Source: Jaltomata sinuosa
Taxonomy: Eukaryota; Streptophyta; Magnoliopsida; Solanales; Solanaceae
Assembly (NCBI GenBank): GCA_003996215.1
Contig: QJPP01001687.1
Coordinates: forward strand, 62,001 to 126,000
DNA length: 64,000 nucleotides
Direction of reading: 5' to 3'
Below the pieces are notes generated by a model. That model was not told the origin of the DNA, made no database searches, and saw only the letters and a list, made by a program, of their open reading frames with translations. Positions 22,907 through 33,926 of the stretch are shown here, piece by piece (the stretch's first letter is position 1; each line of letters opens with the position of its first letter). The position numbers and the translations under genes were made by a program.

Positions 22907-23835
22907 TGTACATAAGAAATGCAATTTGGCCAAGTTGACTCAGTTTGATCCTGCATGTCACTTTTGCAGGCTGCTGCTTTAATTTCCACTAATTTCAGAA
23001 TCATCCCTTTTTTTCCCTTTAGAATCGTCATGTTTTGTTCACATTAGGTTCCACGCAAGTGTTTTACTATTACCGCGTGATTTCGTCTGCTATTATTCTT
23101 ACGCTAAATTTCCTATTAAGTATTAAGAGAGTGATGAAATAGTAAACGAAGAATTTTCTAGTGTATTAGTATCATATTTTTAGTGCCAAATGGTGTGCTT
23201 GTATTTTTGGAAGAAAATGGATTGATAAGGTAAAATATTTCTTAGACAGTGAAGTCTTTGTGCAGTTAATGTAGTCAAAGCAGATTACGGGGCTAGAGTA
23301 TTCCCAGGTAACAATTAGAGGTGACAAATGTGGAGGTCAAGATGTGCTGAATTAATAACTAGGCTGATCAAGATAAACTAAACACGAGGAGTTTTCACTG
23401 TGCGGCCTTTTGAAAGGGGTGATGTACAAGAATAATCTTGGAGGTGTGTGATATTGAACTTTTGAACCCCACCTGCTCCATGTACAAAACTTTGACTTTT
23501 GACCTTGAAGATTTGTCTATGAGAAAAGCGAGTTAAAAGTTTCAAATCACCTTCTAAGGTCATTGGTTTTAATTTCCTATTTGAAAGACCGGTGTTTATG
23601 ATGTTAAATTTAATTTATTGAGCTTGTTTGTAACAAAGGAAGGCAGAACGGTTTATTGATTTTTGAAGGTTTGACTTGAATTTAGCAATTGAAAATTGTC
23701 GTTAGAAGACTGCATCTCAAATTTAGAGTTGATTTTGAACACTTCGGTTCTATTTTGAAATAAAACGTGTGGCTAAAATTTCTACACAAATTATGGTGAT
23801 CGTCAGGATATTGAGTACAAATCTTGTCAAATTGC
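22907..23835. other. Intergenic, nothing recognised
   Basis: AT-rich sequence without a convincing reading frame, repeat or structure. Confidence 0.4.
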
Positions 23836-24080
23836 CACTACTAAAAAGATTCTGGTGACCTGTCAAGATTTGTAGACAAAATCCTTGCGATCACCATAAA
23901 CTTGTTCTTGAGGCAAATTTTGTGACTGAAATTCTGGAATTTATCAAGATTTATGACCAAAATCCTGACGATTATCATAATTTGTTGTTAAAGCAAGTCT
24001 TATACCAATATCAAATAAGATATTTCGGTAACCTGTCAGGATTTTGCTCCAAATTCCGATGAAATGGTTATTGCTTTTAT
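23836..24080 (+). mobile_element. Possible CACTA-like terminus
   Basis: CACTACTAAAAAG at 23836 matches a CACTA terminus. It is followed by repeated words in alternating orientation (CTGTCAAGATTTGTAGACAA, AAATCCTGACGATTATCAT, CTGTCAGGATTTTGCTCC), like subterminal repeats. No matching TTTTTAGTAGTG end was found nearby, so this would be a truncated or solo end. Confidence 0.35.
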
Positions 24081-24961
24081 AAGATGACACATGAAGATCT
24101 TATTTATGCAAATCACCCACTAAACAATGAACCATAACCTAACACGCTCAACTTTTATACATTTTGAGCAACTAAAAATATCAATAATAGTCAACAGAGC
24201 AATGGGTAAAGTTTCCGTATTAACCCTTAGAGCTCATTGACAACTCTATTCATGTAAATGAATTTCAGTAGAATTAACCTTCAATGTATGTTAGATTTGT
24301 ATTTAATTACTAGACAACATGATTAATATCTTTCTTTACTTATAAGAGGCATCTCACTAATTAATGTTTCCTTTCAGTTAAGGTCCCTTGCGAATTCCAT
24401 GTTATAAAAGTGAGTATAGCTCCACAAGTTGGGGAGATTCGTATCCAGGAAAATGTTCAATGATTCTGATGGATGTCCATTACAATGATGGTTCAATGTA
24501 GACTACTCAACTTTGGTAAATGACAAGAGATGGGTTACTATTACATGACCAGCACCTTTTGCAACTTGCAAAAAAGAAGCACAACAGGGAATTATCTTTT
24601 TAACTTTGATTAAACTTTTTATGAGACTTAGACCCCAGTTAAATATAAAGTCCCATAATTTGATTCATCTATTATTGGCCGTGTGTGTGTGGGGAGGCTA
24701 TAGGCTTACTGCTAATGCTTTCGTTCTCCTTCCTGAAAAGAGTGGAAATAAATTGGAAACAAAAGGATATAAAATAAAGTGGAAATAGTAGGCATTATTT
24801 GCCTCATGTAGTTCTCTTCTGCCGGAGATAGTACTAGTATTTAAAAACAATCAGTTTAACCCGCCCCGCACCCGCACTATGCGGTCAATACTATACCTAA
24901 GGGCTAAGGCGAGAAAAGTTTACGGTTCATAATTCTGATTAAACGGACTTAAAAAGTTTCA
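24081..24961. other. Intergenic, nothing recognised
   Basis: No gene. A GC-rich CCGCCCCGCACCCGCA word lies at about 24862 in otherwise AT-rich DNA. The frame at 24606-24788 matches nothing known. Confidence 0.35.
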
Positions 24962-25303
24962 CTTAGTGTCCTAGATTTGTCATGAATCATAAAAAAAGAG
25001 AGTTAATTTTGACATAATTTTCTGTTATAAAACCAAATTTCAAAAGAATACATTATCAACATCTTCTCAGTCGAGCTCGTTGCATTGAATTTGCGTAGTG
25101 CAGCGTGGTTTACAAACTATTGCAAATACATAAATTTATCCGTGCATACCAAAAAAATAGCGTCTGTTGGTTAAAAAAATGATAAGTAGCACGTATCATT
25201 CTATCACTTTTCTTTGGAAACTAATGAAAGTTGGTATTTACGGTATGATTTATAAAATTTAACAATTACATTTATTATTAATATATTGAATGATACCGAA
25301 CCC
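24962..25303. repeat. Direct duplication, copy 1
   Basis: It starts CTTAGTGTCCTAGATTTGTC and runs through CAGTCGAGCTCGTTGCATTG, ATAGCGTCTGTTGG and TACGTATCATTC-like words. The same order recurs at 26628-26957 on the other side of the Harbinger-like element. Copies differ by scattered substitutions and a short indel near 25100. Confidence 0.85.
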
Positions 25304-25306
25304 TTA

Positions 25307-25943
25307 GGGTGTGTTCGATACGGAGGAAAATATTTTTCAAGGAAAATATTTTCTAGGAAAATAAGTTGTTTCTTAATTATTTTCTTGTGTTCGGTACACA
25401 AGTAGAATTTTTTTTTAAAAAAATATTTGTATATATTTAACACAAAACAATAAGAACGAATAGGGTAAGGGAGGATGGGGTAAGAAAAAATTATAATTTT
25501 TTTAAAAAAAACAAATTTAAAATAATTTTTAAATTTTTTTTTCTTGGAAGGGTGGGGGTAGAGAGTGGGGTTAAAAAAAATTTAATTTTTTTTAAAAACA
25601 AATTAAAAAAATTTAATATTTTTTTTGGGGGGTAGGGGGAGGGGGTAAGAAAAGATTTTTTTTTTTTTTAAAAATAAATTTAAAAAATTAATTTTTTTTT
25701 GGGGGAAGGGGGAAGGTTGGCTGGTAGGGGGTGGGGTAAGAAAAGAAATTTAAAAAATTAATTTTTTTTTTGGGGGGGGGGGGGTTAGGAGTTGGGGTAA
25801 GTAAATAAATTTAAAATTTTGTAAAAAAATAATTTTTTTTGGGGGGAGGGGGGGCGGTTGGTTAGCTAGTAGGGGGTGGGAATAAGGGTAAGAAAAGAAA
25901 TTTGAATTTTTTTTAAGAATAAATTAAAAAAAAAAAATTTTTT

Positions 25944-25982
<39 letters not shown>

Positions 25983-26627
25983 GGGGGAGGGGGGGTGGCC
26001 CTGGTAGGGGGTTCGGGTGGGGGTAAGAAAAGAAATTTAATTTTTTTTTTTAAATAAATTTAAAAAATTAATTTTTTTGGAGGAGGGAGGGAGGGGGTGC
26101 TGGTAGGAGGTGGGTCGGGGTAGGGGGTGGGGTAAGAAAAAAATTAAATTTTTTTCAAAAAAATAATTTTTTTTTTTGGGGGGAGGGGTAGGGAGGTGGG
26201 GGTCGGCTTAGTTGAAAAACCCTCATATCGCTAAAAATTGAGGTTTTCACCGGCACTTGAGAAAAATCATTACCACAAGGCATAGAGGGGGAGGTTGTGA
26301 AAGGCTCAAGAGTACACTGAGTTAGGTGAGATCAAGATTGACATATTTACTTTTGTTCTGTCCTCCGGACATTTATTATGCTGCCACTACTGCTTGTCAA
26401 TTTGAATTGCATCAAAGCTCGGTACTTTCCTCAAAATTGTTGATTTGAATTTGTGGGGGTGTGTGATTTTAAGAGTGGTCTGAAAATTGCAACTTGTTCT
26501 CCCTACATTGATTAATGAAGTCATTTTCCTTATTTTGAAGGAACTTTTTTTCCCAGGGAAAATATTTTCCAAAATTTGTAGCCAAACGAACATGAGAAAA
26601 ATATTTTCCTCCATACCGAACACACCC
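25307..26627. mobile_element. PIF/Harbinger-like non-autonomous element, 1.3 kb
   Basis: Terminal inverted repeats GGGTGTGTTCGATACGGAGG at the left and, read inward, GGGTGTGTTCGGTATGGAGG at the right, each followed by AAAATATTTTTC words. The flanks are TTA at 25304-25306 and 26628-26630, the usual Harbinger/Tourist target duplication. No transposase. The body is mostly a T-rich/G-rich tandem array. Confidence 0.78.
25440..26205. repeat. T-rich/G-rich tandem array with a 36-base G run
   Basis: About seven degenerate units of roughly 90-130 bp, each with AAATTTAAAAAATTAATTTT, then a run of T, a run of G, then GGTAGGGGGTGGGGTAAGAA. G runs differ in length between units. One unit has 36 consecutive G at 25946-25981. 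Many runs of four or more G lie on the same strand. Confidence 0.85.
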
Positions 26628-26957
26628 TTAGTGTCCTAGATTTGTCATGAATCATAAAAATAAAAGTTAATTTTGACATAATTTTCTGTTATAAAACTAA
26701 ATTTCAAAAGAATATATTACCAATATTTTCTCAGTCGAGCTTGTTGCATTGAATTTGCCTAGTGCGATTTATATCTTTTGCGTGGTTTATAAACTATTGC
26801 ACATAAATAAATTTATCCGTGCATACCAAAAAATAGCGTCTGTTGATTAAAAAAAATGATAAGTAGTACGTATCATTCTATCACTTTTCTTTAGAAACTA
26901 ATGAAAGTTGATATTTACGTTATGATTTATAATATTTAATAATTATATTTATTATTA
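26628..26957. repeat. Direct duplication, copy 2
   Basis: Second copy of 24962-25303. It begins at the TTA that also forms the right target site of the Harbinger-like element, so that element sits at the junction of a tandem duplication of about 330 bp. Confidence 0.85.
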
Positions 26958-28867
26958 ATACTACTTTTTAAACACGTGCATTGCACGTGTATTCCAAGCT
27001 AATTAATATAAATATACTAAACCGTATAAATAATCTTATAATAGAATGAGTTTCGTGAATTTGAAGGAAAAAAATAGCAAGATCAAACTGCAGGTGAATG
27101 TTTAATCTATTCGATGATATTTATTATCATTGCAAACATAATAGTATTGGTAAAATGATATGTTTGAAAGATTTGTATATTAGTTATCAATCATAATTTT
27201 TTAAGTGCATTGATGTAGAATACAATGTATAAATAGTTTATAGGATTTTCATACTAAAAGTATCCATTTTGAACCCATATTTCTATATCATTTTAATACA
27301 GATTTTTTTCAATTCTAATTGATTAGGTTTATTGTGTCGGTTCTTTTGAGTAATATATTTAATTAATTATATATGTGATCACAATCACCATTATAATTAC
27401 CCCTAATGTAATAATTTAAATAAATTATATACTATCAATTTTCTTTAATCTTCTTTTCCCTTCAATGAATTGAGATGCTTGGGTTGATGGAGAAAAGTAA
27501 GGCAAAATTGCAAGAAACAAATGATAAACATGAACTTTCAAAATGAGGGATTATAAATTTACAAAAAAGAAAAAAAAGGGTCAAATATCACGGTAAGAAA
27601 ATTTTAACCATCAAATATGTAAACAACTATGGGAAGGGGAGATTAGACCTCCTCTATACCATACATGAATAAATTTTTATAAATTTTTTGATTTCTCAAA
27701 ACTCAAATCTTATAGATTATCTTGTCACTTATTGTTGTCTGTCATATTGCTAATATTTTCATAGAACTTAGAATGACTTATGCAATGAATTAAAGATGAG
27801 CTTTTGAGTCTTCAAATCGTCGAAAACCTTTTACATAGACAAAGAGATAAGAAGTTTTGGGGCTTTGCTCCAATAATTAGAAAGATTCGTTATATAAGGC
27901 TAATGATGGCATCAATGGTCAATGCAGGGGAGGAAGATGCAGTGATTCTCTTCGCAGGCTTTGATTTCACTACTTCAAAGGTTATAATTATTGTTTCATC
28001 TGTGAACAATACTTCCTGCATAATTAGATCATAGAACATCTGATGATATAAATATCACGAATTATAATGAACTTGCACGTAAAAAAAATCAGATAAGCAC
28101 AAACACACATTGATAATGAATTTCAACCTACCATTTTGAGGCATCAACCTTTTATTTTCACTATTTGATGGCAATAACAACTCTGTATCTAATCCTTCAA
28201 TCTTGTGACTGTGGATTCAAACTTTCATTTTCGGGTGGTGTGAGATTTCATCTTGTGGTATATAATATCCTCCTCAGCAATAAACAAGGTAATGATATTA
28301 TGGACTTGAAAAAGTTGATAAGCAATGCTGTTTAACTATTCACATTTTATAGTGATCGAAAAAAATAATTTTTTGCATTAATAACAGAATACAAATGGTT
28401 GGTAGTAATAATCTAGGCTTTCAGATTGAGCCATGAACACACACATATGCTCAACAAAACTATAAACTGAAGTTAGTCGACAAAAAAAAACTTGAGCTTG
28501 TAAAGAAGAAATATCAAGCAATCCTAAAGTACGCGTGCAAAGAGAAAAAAGGAACGCATGGGAAAGAGTCCAAGAAAATACATTCATTTACATTTTTTGC
28601 TTGCTCACTCATGGTGGAATCCCAAAGTTATAATGATCTCTTAATCTTTTCATCATAAATAAAAATATTTAATGGCCATTAGTGGTGAATAGGAGAAAAT
28701 TCAAGTCATGAATATAGGTGCCTTTTACCACATAAAACGGTAAAGTATTAAATAGGAATATGATCAATTCATTATTCATACCCTGTAATTATGTTAGGTG
28801 CAGTTTCATTAGTCATATGAAGAATTTTGGATTAACAATTTTTTGACATTTATTATACATATTAAAA
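26958..28867. other. Intergenic, nothing recognised
   Basis: AT-rich. The longest frames (27804-28034 plus, 28378-28587 minus) have no recognisable domain, start context or intron pattern. A short CACGTG-containing palindrome (ACACGTGCATTGCACGTGT) lies near 26971. Confidence 0.4.
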
Positions 28868-29027
28868 TATAGGCAGATTCCCAACTACTAATTATATCCG
28901 TTTTAGGGGTATTTTTGTATTTCAATTTTAGATTCAAGAGCTTCCCATATAGGCAGATTCCCAACTACTAATTATATCCATTTTTAAGGGTATTTTTGTA
29001 TTTCAACTTTAAATTTAAGAGCTTCCC
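28868..29027. repeat. Tandem duplication, 2 x 80 bp
   Basis: AGGCAGATTCCCAACTACTA begins both units, at 28871 and 28951, an 80-bp period. Each unit ends AAGAGCTTCCCA. The copies differ at a few positions only. Confidence 0.88.
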
Positions 29028-29442
29028 ACTTTTAGTATAGTATGATATTGAACGTTAATGATAGATTTTATATTGTTCAAATCAGTACTCCTATCTAAAA
29101 AGAATATATCATTCATAAAGAAATGTTACTCAGCAGTATAAAGGAGCAAAAATGATACCAACTAAATGCTAACTAAGAAGAATACTCATTTAACGAGTAA
29201 GAAACTGAAGCGGGTGCGAGTTGGAAAGGAGATTTTTTCCTAGGCGGAGTAGCGCGGTGCGGGTTGAAGTCTTCGTGGATTAAGGCTAAACTCGCTCCGC
29301 AATTGTCCCGTCCCGCCTTATTGCCTTCCCTGATCCGAAATTCTTATAGTGAAAGTAGTTCCTAAAATGTCTATCCAAACTGCTTTTGTTGCAAACATCG
29401 GAGGAACAACCAAAATTCATAGTTTTGTCAAAAAGCTATAGA
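29028..29442. other. Intergenic, nothing recognised
   Basis: A GC-richer stretch near 29210-29330 (GCGGAGTAGCGCGGTGCGGG, CCGTCCCGCC) stands out from the AT-rich surroundings but has no reading frame or clear repeat partner, apart from a loose likeness to the CCGCCCCGCACCCGC word near 24862. Confidence 0.35.
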
Positions 29443-29621
29443 GCCCGTTTGGATTGGCTTTTGGCTTCTGACTTATAAGCCAAAAGCCATAAGTTAGAAA
29501 TCCTAACTTATGGTTTTTGACTTATTTTTACCAATTAAGCTTAAAATCAAGTGCTTATAAGTACTTTTTTGATTTACCCAAACACTTTAAAAATACTTAA
29601 AATAAGCCAATCCAAACAGGC
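29443..29621. mobile_element. MITE of 179 bp with GCCCGTTTGGATTGGCTT ends
   Basis: The left end GCCCGTTTGGATTGGCTTTT and the right end AATAAGCCAATCCAAACAGGC are inverted repeats, and the interior (GACTTATAAGCCAAAAGCC, CTTATAAGTAC) is also partly palindromic. The target duplication is unclear, so the superfamily (hAT or Harbinger) is left open. Confidence 0.75.
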
Positions 29622-30175
29622 TATTAGCCTTGCCCCTTCCTTGGCCATCAAATCTTCCACTCTATTCTGCCCTATACATGTGGCGATTGCTGGAGCTCAA
29701 AACTTCTGCATTAATGACCTGCATTCCAAAAAAAAAAGTTGAATTATTGTTTACCCTGAAAAATGATACAGTTGAATTTATATGAGATCAAGAGCACACA
29801 TCTTAATTCGACACTTTATTTTTAAGTCCATTTACCAGTAATTTGAATATAGATTGAGTAATAAGCTAAGTTAATAAAGCAAGCTAAAGAAAAGTAAGTA
29901 TAGGACTGACAATTATAAGATGTTATGATGAGAAGATAAACTAAATAAAGAACAAGAACATGAATCCAAGTGCTTTTGAGCGTATGGATGCGTCTCGTTG
30001 GGCCTTCCCCTTATTTATTAGTGAACTGCTGCGCCGCAGGAAATTCTTCTCTATACAAGTTCTCGGACGAGGTTTTTGAACAGAACAGAGGATAAGCCTC
30101 AGCTCCGAGTGGTACTCGCTCACAAATCTGTTAGATTAATTAAATGAAAGAAATCCAAGAACAAAACTTAATGCC
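29622..30175. other. Intergenic, nothing firm
   Basis: No gene. The end of this stretch may already belong to the retroelement remnant that follows, since no sharp boundary is visible. Confidence 0.3.
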
Positions 30176-31643
30176 TAAGAAAATAAAGTATTGCCGTTGT
30201 ATTGCTGGAAATCAGAATGTCTTTACAAAAGATATGTACATATTATTTATAGGCTACAATAGTGAGCTACTAGCCAATAGGAAAGCTCCATTTGAGTCCT
30301 AAAATACCGAAACCAATGACAGGAGACCACGTGAAAATGCTGTTGGTGGTGCCAGCTGGTATTCCTTCAATATTCAAGTCCGTACAAGCTCATTCGCGCA
30401 CCTGGCCCTTATGATACCTTTCCATTTTTGTCTCTCTGTCCATTTCATCGGTCGTCCGAACATTCCTTAACTTCATATATATTTTTTTGTTTTCCCTTTC
30501 TCGAGAGTACCTTTTCGGAGGACTGGCTTTCCTGGGACCTCCCTGTTCTTTCCTCTAGTGCCACATATATTCAATCAATTCTCATTCTATACAAATAGTT
30601 CTTCCGTATTTTGGCTATGTTGCCAAATATAGGTGAGATACGAAAAGATAAGAACAAGTCGCCAACATTTGTTGCCTGTCTTCCATAACTTTTTTTGCCA
30701 CGTGTTTAGGCAATCCGTGTCGTATCTCCCTAAGAAATTTCAAAATCCTTTCCCTATAAGATTGAGATGTATGAACTTCTGGTTTCTTCACACTTTCTCT
30801 GTAGTTATTCTTGAAACTCCCATCCTTTTTTAATTTCACAGATATTCAATTTCTTCTCAACCTTCTTTCTTCTTGTGCCACGTCTTATTTGTCTTCAAGC
30901 TTCACTGGAGTTTCTTCGTCTGGGGGCAGATTAATAAGGAGAAGAGGTAGGAAAAATGATGTCGCCTTCCCTGAGCCGACCATTGACAACATTGTCCCTG
31001 GTGATTTCTGCTTTGATTACGATTTCACGATCTCTCCGTTCAATTCATCCCAACCCAGGAATAAGGCCATAAGGGATTTTGGTTCTCTTGTGAGGAAAAA
31101 AAATATCCCCATCACCCGAGGGATTGCAATTGGCCTGAAGGAAAATACCAAGTGATGGATCCTACGTGTTCGGAAAGCATCACTTGCCCTAAGCTTGGTT
31201 ACTAGTTTGTTCACAACTATCCTTTCACCATGGACTTTGGCAAACCTATTGATAAGGTCATTGTTTCCTTCTGCACAATATTCAGGCTGTGCTTAGGGCG
31301 ACTTAGATCGGGGGTTTGAAGAATCGTAGCATGCCTTAGAGCACTAGCCCAAGGGACTAGGATATCCTTCACCTTGACCTAACTTCTACTTCTTTATTCC
31401 CCCAGAATCATTCGAGGTGGAATGGTGAAACTAGTGCTTCAAGGACGGAACTCTATTTTGAAGAATATGGATGATACCCACGACCAGGGTTGGATCAATA
31501 GGTTTGTTATTGTAGCTACCCGGGGTCTTTATGACTCGCCTCTTCCAGAACTATGGAACATAACTTATAAGTGCCCTCATTCTCATTTGGCTTTTCCAAC
31601 TTCTTCTTGGTTCTTACCGTCGCCTTATTCTTAAGTGTATTAC
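30176..31643 (+). pseudogene. Retroelement-type coding remnant, 5' part
   Basis: About 30900-31155 encodes a basic GRRLIRRRGRK segment and EPTIDNIVPGDFCFDYDF. After stops, about 31395-31560 encodes LVLQGRNSILKNMDD and DQGWINRFVIVATRGLYDSPLPELW. This pattern recalls the plant family annotated as putative gypsy-type transposase (Transposase_28-like). That is recognition by eye and not certain. A CCCCCAG acceptor lies before 31408. Stops break it at 31153 and around 31318. The sequence is cut at ATTAC (31639-31643) by the LARD and resumes at 40743. The upstream stretch 30176-30900 contains sequence reminiscent of LTRs but no boundary is clear. Confidence 0.5.
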
Positions 31644-33911
31644 TGTAACACCTCAAACTTTTGAACCAAGATTTGAACCGTTCTATATACATAGTTAGAT
31701 CCAAACCCAATGAATTTTATTAGTACCTAGGTGTTAGGTTCAATCCTTAGGTGTAGGAAGTGTATTGGATGTGAATTAAGGTCATAAGAAACCTCTGGAC
31801 ACAAGTTGAGTTGAAAGCTATTCTACCGACTAAGTTTTCATATGAGCTTTACTATGGTCAATTTCAAACAAATATTTCTCTTAGAATATGAAGAGTTATG
31901 TGACCCACCACCCACCACTTTAATTTTTTTTGAGTCTTCTTTCCAATACCATCGGCCGTTTGTCAAACCAAAATTTGTGCAAAAAGTTATACCTATTTTA
32001 CTGGGCATTGCGCAGGCTGCGCAACCAGCTCCGCGATTGCACACAAGAAAAATGTGCTAGGAGGGGTGTTTTCATCTTTTCCTTAACCCATAACCCAAAA
32101 CCAGGACCCTTAACCTCCCCTATAGCCAAATACACTCAGATTTCACCATTTTACATAATATTCCTCTCCTCTCTCCTACCCCAAAACTTCAAAGAGAAAA
32201 ATCATCAGATTTTCAAGCAAGGTCCTTCCTCAATTCTCTTTTCAAGATTTGCTTCTTTTTCTTCTTCTACAAGGTATGTAAGACTAGTTCTTTCACATAT
32301 TCCTTTAAGTTTTATTCTTCTCCAATTCAAATTACTCTCAAGATATTTAGGGTTGAAGGAATTTCCACATCTTTATAAATTAATCGAGTCCCTTTTGTAA
32401 GTTCCTGGGAAATCTCTCTAATTCATGAATACTTTATAAATTATGTGAATTACATTAATCCTATAAGTTGTTGCAAGATTTATGAATTCAATGAATTATG
32501 AAACTCACTAAACTTATGGAAATCCATGAACCTTCTAGTTATTCATTTAATGGTTTGAATTATAGCATGAACTTTATAAATTCTATTGGATTTTTCCCAA
32601 CTTGAGAACTTGTTAAATGGTGGATTTTTGTTTTGTAATATTTAACATGAACCCCTTTTGTTTTCTTACAACTAAAAGATGTAAATCTTAATTATTTTGC
32701 TATAACATCATAACTTGAAACTCCCCTCACTTTTAGAAATGAACTATGATCCTCAACAAGAACACTTCAAATTGCTCTTTTGTTCTTTTAAATGCTATGG
32801 AAGCTATGACATGAATTATGGGCATAACTTATCAAGACTCTCCAAAAATATTAAGAACTAATAATAATTCATAATGTATGAACCAAATATAGTTGATTCT
32901 CCAGCATGATCCCTAAAGTGGCAAATTCATGACCATGATCCTAAAAAGGCTAAACTATGAGCATGAGCCTAACAAGGCTAACACTTTGAACATAAATCAG
33001 TAAGATTACATTATGAGCTTAAGGGAATTGGTTGGTTGACCGAGAAGGCATAAGTCTATAACAAATGCCCAAAACTATGTTTGTCGACGTAGGATAGAGA
33101 TTATTTCGCAAATCGAATAATTCATTTTCATGTGTCCTAAAAAGGGCTTATTATATATGAATCCTTGCTAGCAAATCATGTCACGTTATGTCCTATTCTT
33201 GGCAAGGTATATGATAGTTTAGCTGATCGAGCCGAGATCAGACTCCATGCGCTCACATGGTAGTTTATATCGGTTCACCACTTTATCCCATAAATAACTA
33301 AGAGAATTAATTCACTTTACGTTACCAAATATGACTTGCAGGTTGTGCTATTGTTCCTCCAACTTATTATTTCTTGAACTATACCTATTACATTTGTATT
33401 TTCATGCTTTACTATTTTTCTAGTATGATTTTACATACCAATACATTCCATATATTGACCTTTTTGGATGCTGCATCATTTTATGATGCAGGCCTCGGGA
33501 TGTATGTCGTGATTTCATGCAGCTCTAGGTCCATTCGTATCAGTTGTTGGTGAGCTCTCCCTCTCTCCGGGAGACATAATTTATATTTTATTGGACTAGT
33601 CTTATGTTTTGAGGTATGTTGGGGCCTTGTCTCAGTAGACATTGATTCATGTATTTAGAGGCTTCGTAGAAAGTAGTAGATGTCAGATTCAGTTGTGTTC
33701 AGTAATATTCATATATTTTGAAATTTCCATAATTATGGTTTTAAGCATTTCATGAAACAAATGGATTTTTCTTCCATCTATTACTCATGATTTAAAAATA
33801 TTTCTTCCACACTTATGGATGGATGCTTATAATGTAAGCTAAGTGGTTTTCTCGGACCAATAATGGTTTTGGGTGCCTGTTACATCCATGGCCTAGGCCC
33901 TGGTCATGAAA
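31644..33911 (+). repeat. LARD 5' LTR
   Basis: About 2268 bp from TGTAACACCTC to about GGTCATGAAA, just before the primer site. Co-linear with the right LTR once the solo LTR is removed. Paired short frames (31842-32060 and 36654-36848) occur because the LTRs are repeated, not because they encode a protein. Confidence 0.88.
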
Positions 33912-33915
33912 AACT

Positions 33916-33926
33916 TGGTATCAGAG
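33916..33926 (+). promoter_or_regulatory. LARD primer binding site, tRNA-iMet
   Basis: TGGTATCAGAG lies a few bases after the 5' LTR and is complementary to the initiator tRNA-Met 3' end. The next bases (TAC) depart from the perfect match seen in E1 (C). Confidence 0.88.

Noticed and set aside
27804..28034. 76-codon frame as a possible small gene
   Set aside because: No domain, conserved start context, intron signals or neighbouring support in AT-rich intergenic DNA.
31842..32060. A frame repeated at 36654-36848, which looks like a conserved small protein
   Set aside because: The two copies are the two LARD LTRs, so the similarity comes from the repeat. They differ in reading length and show no coding constraint.
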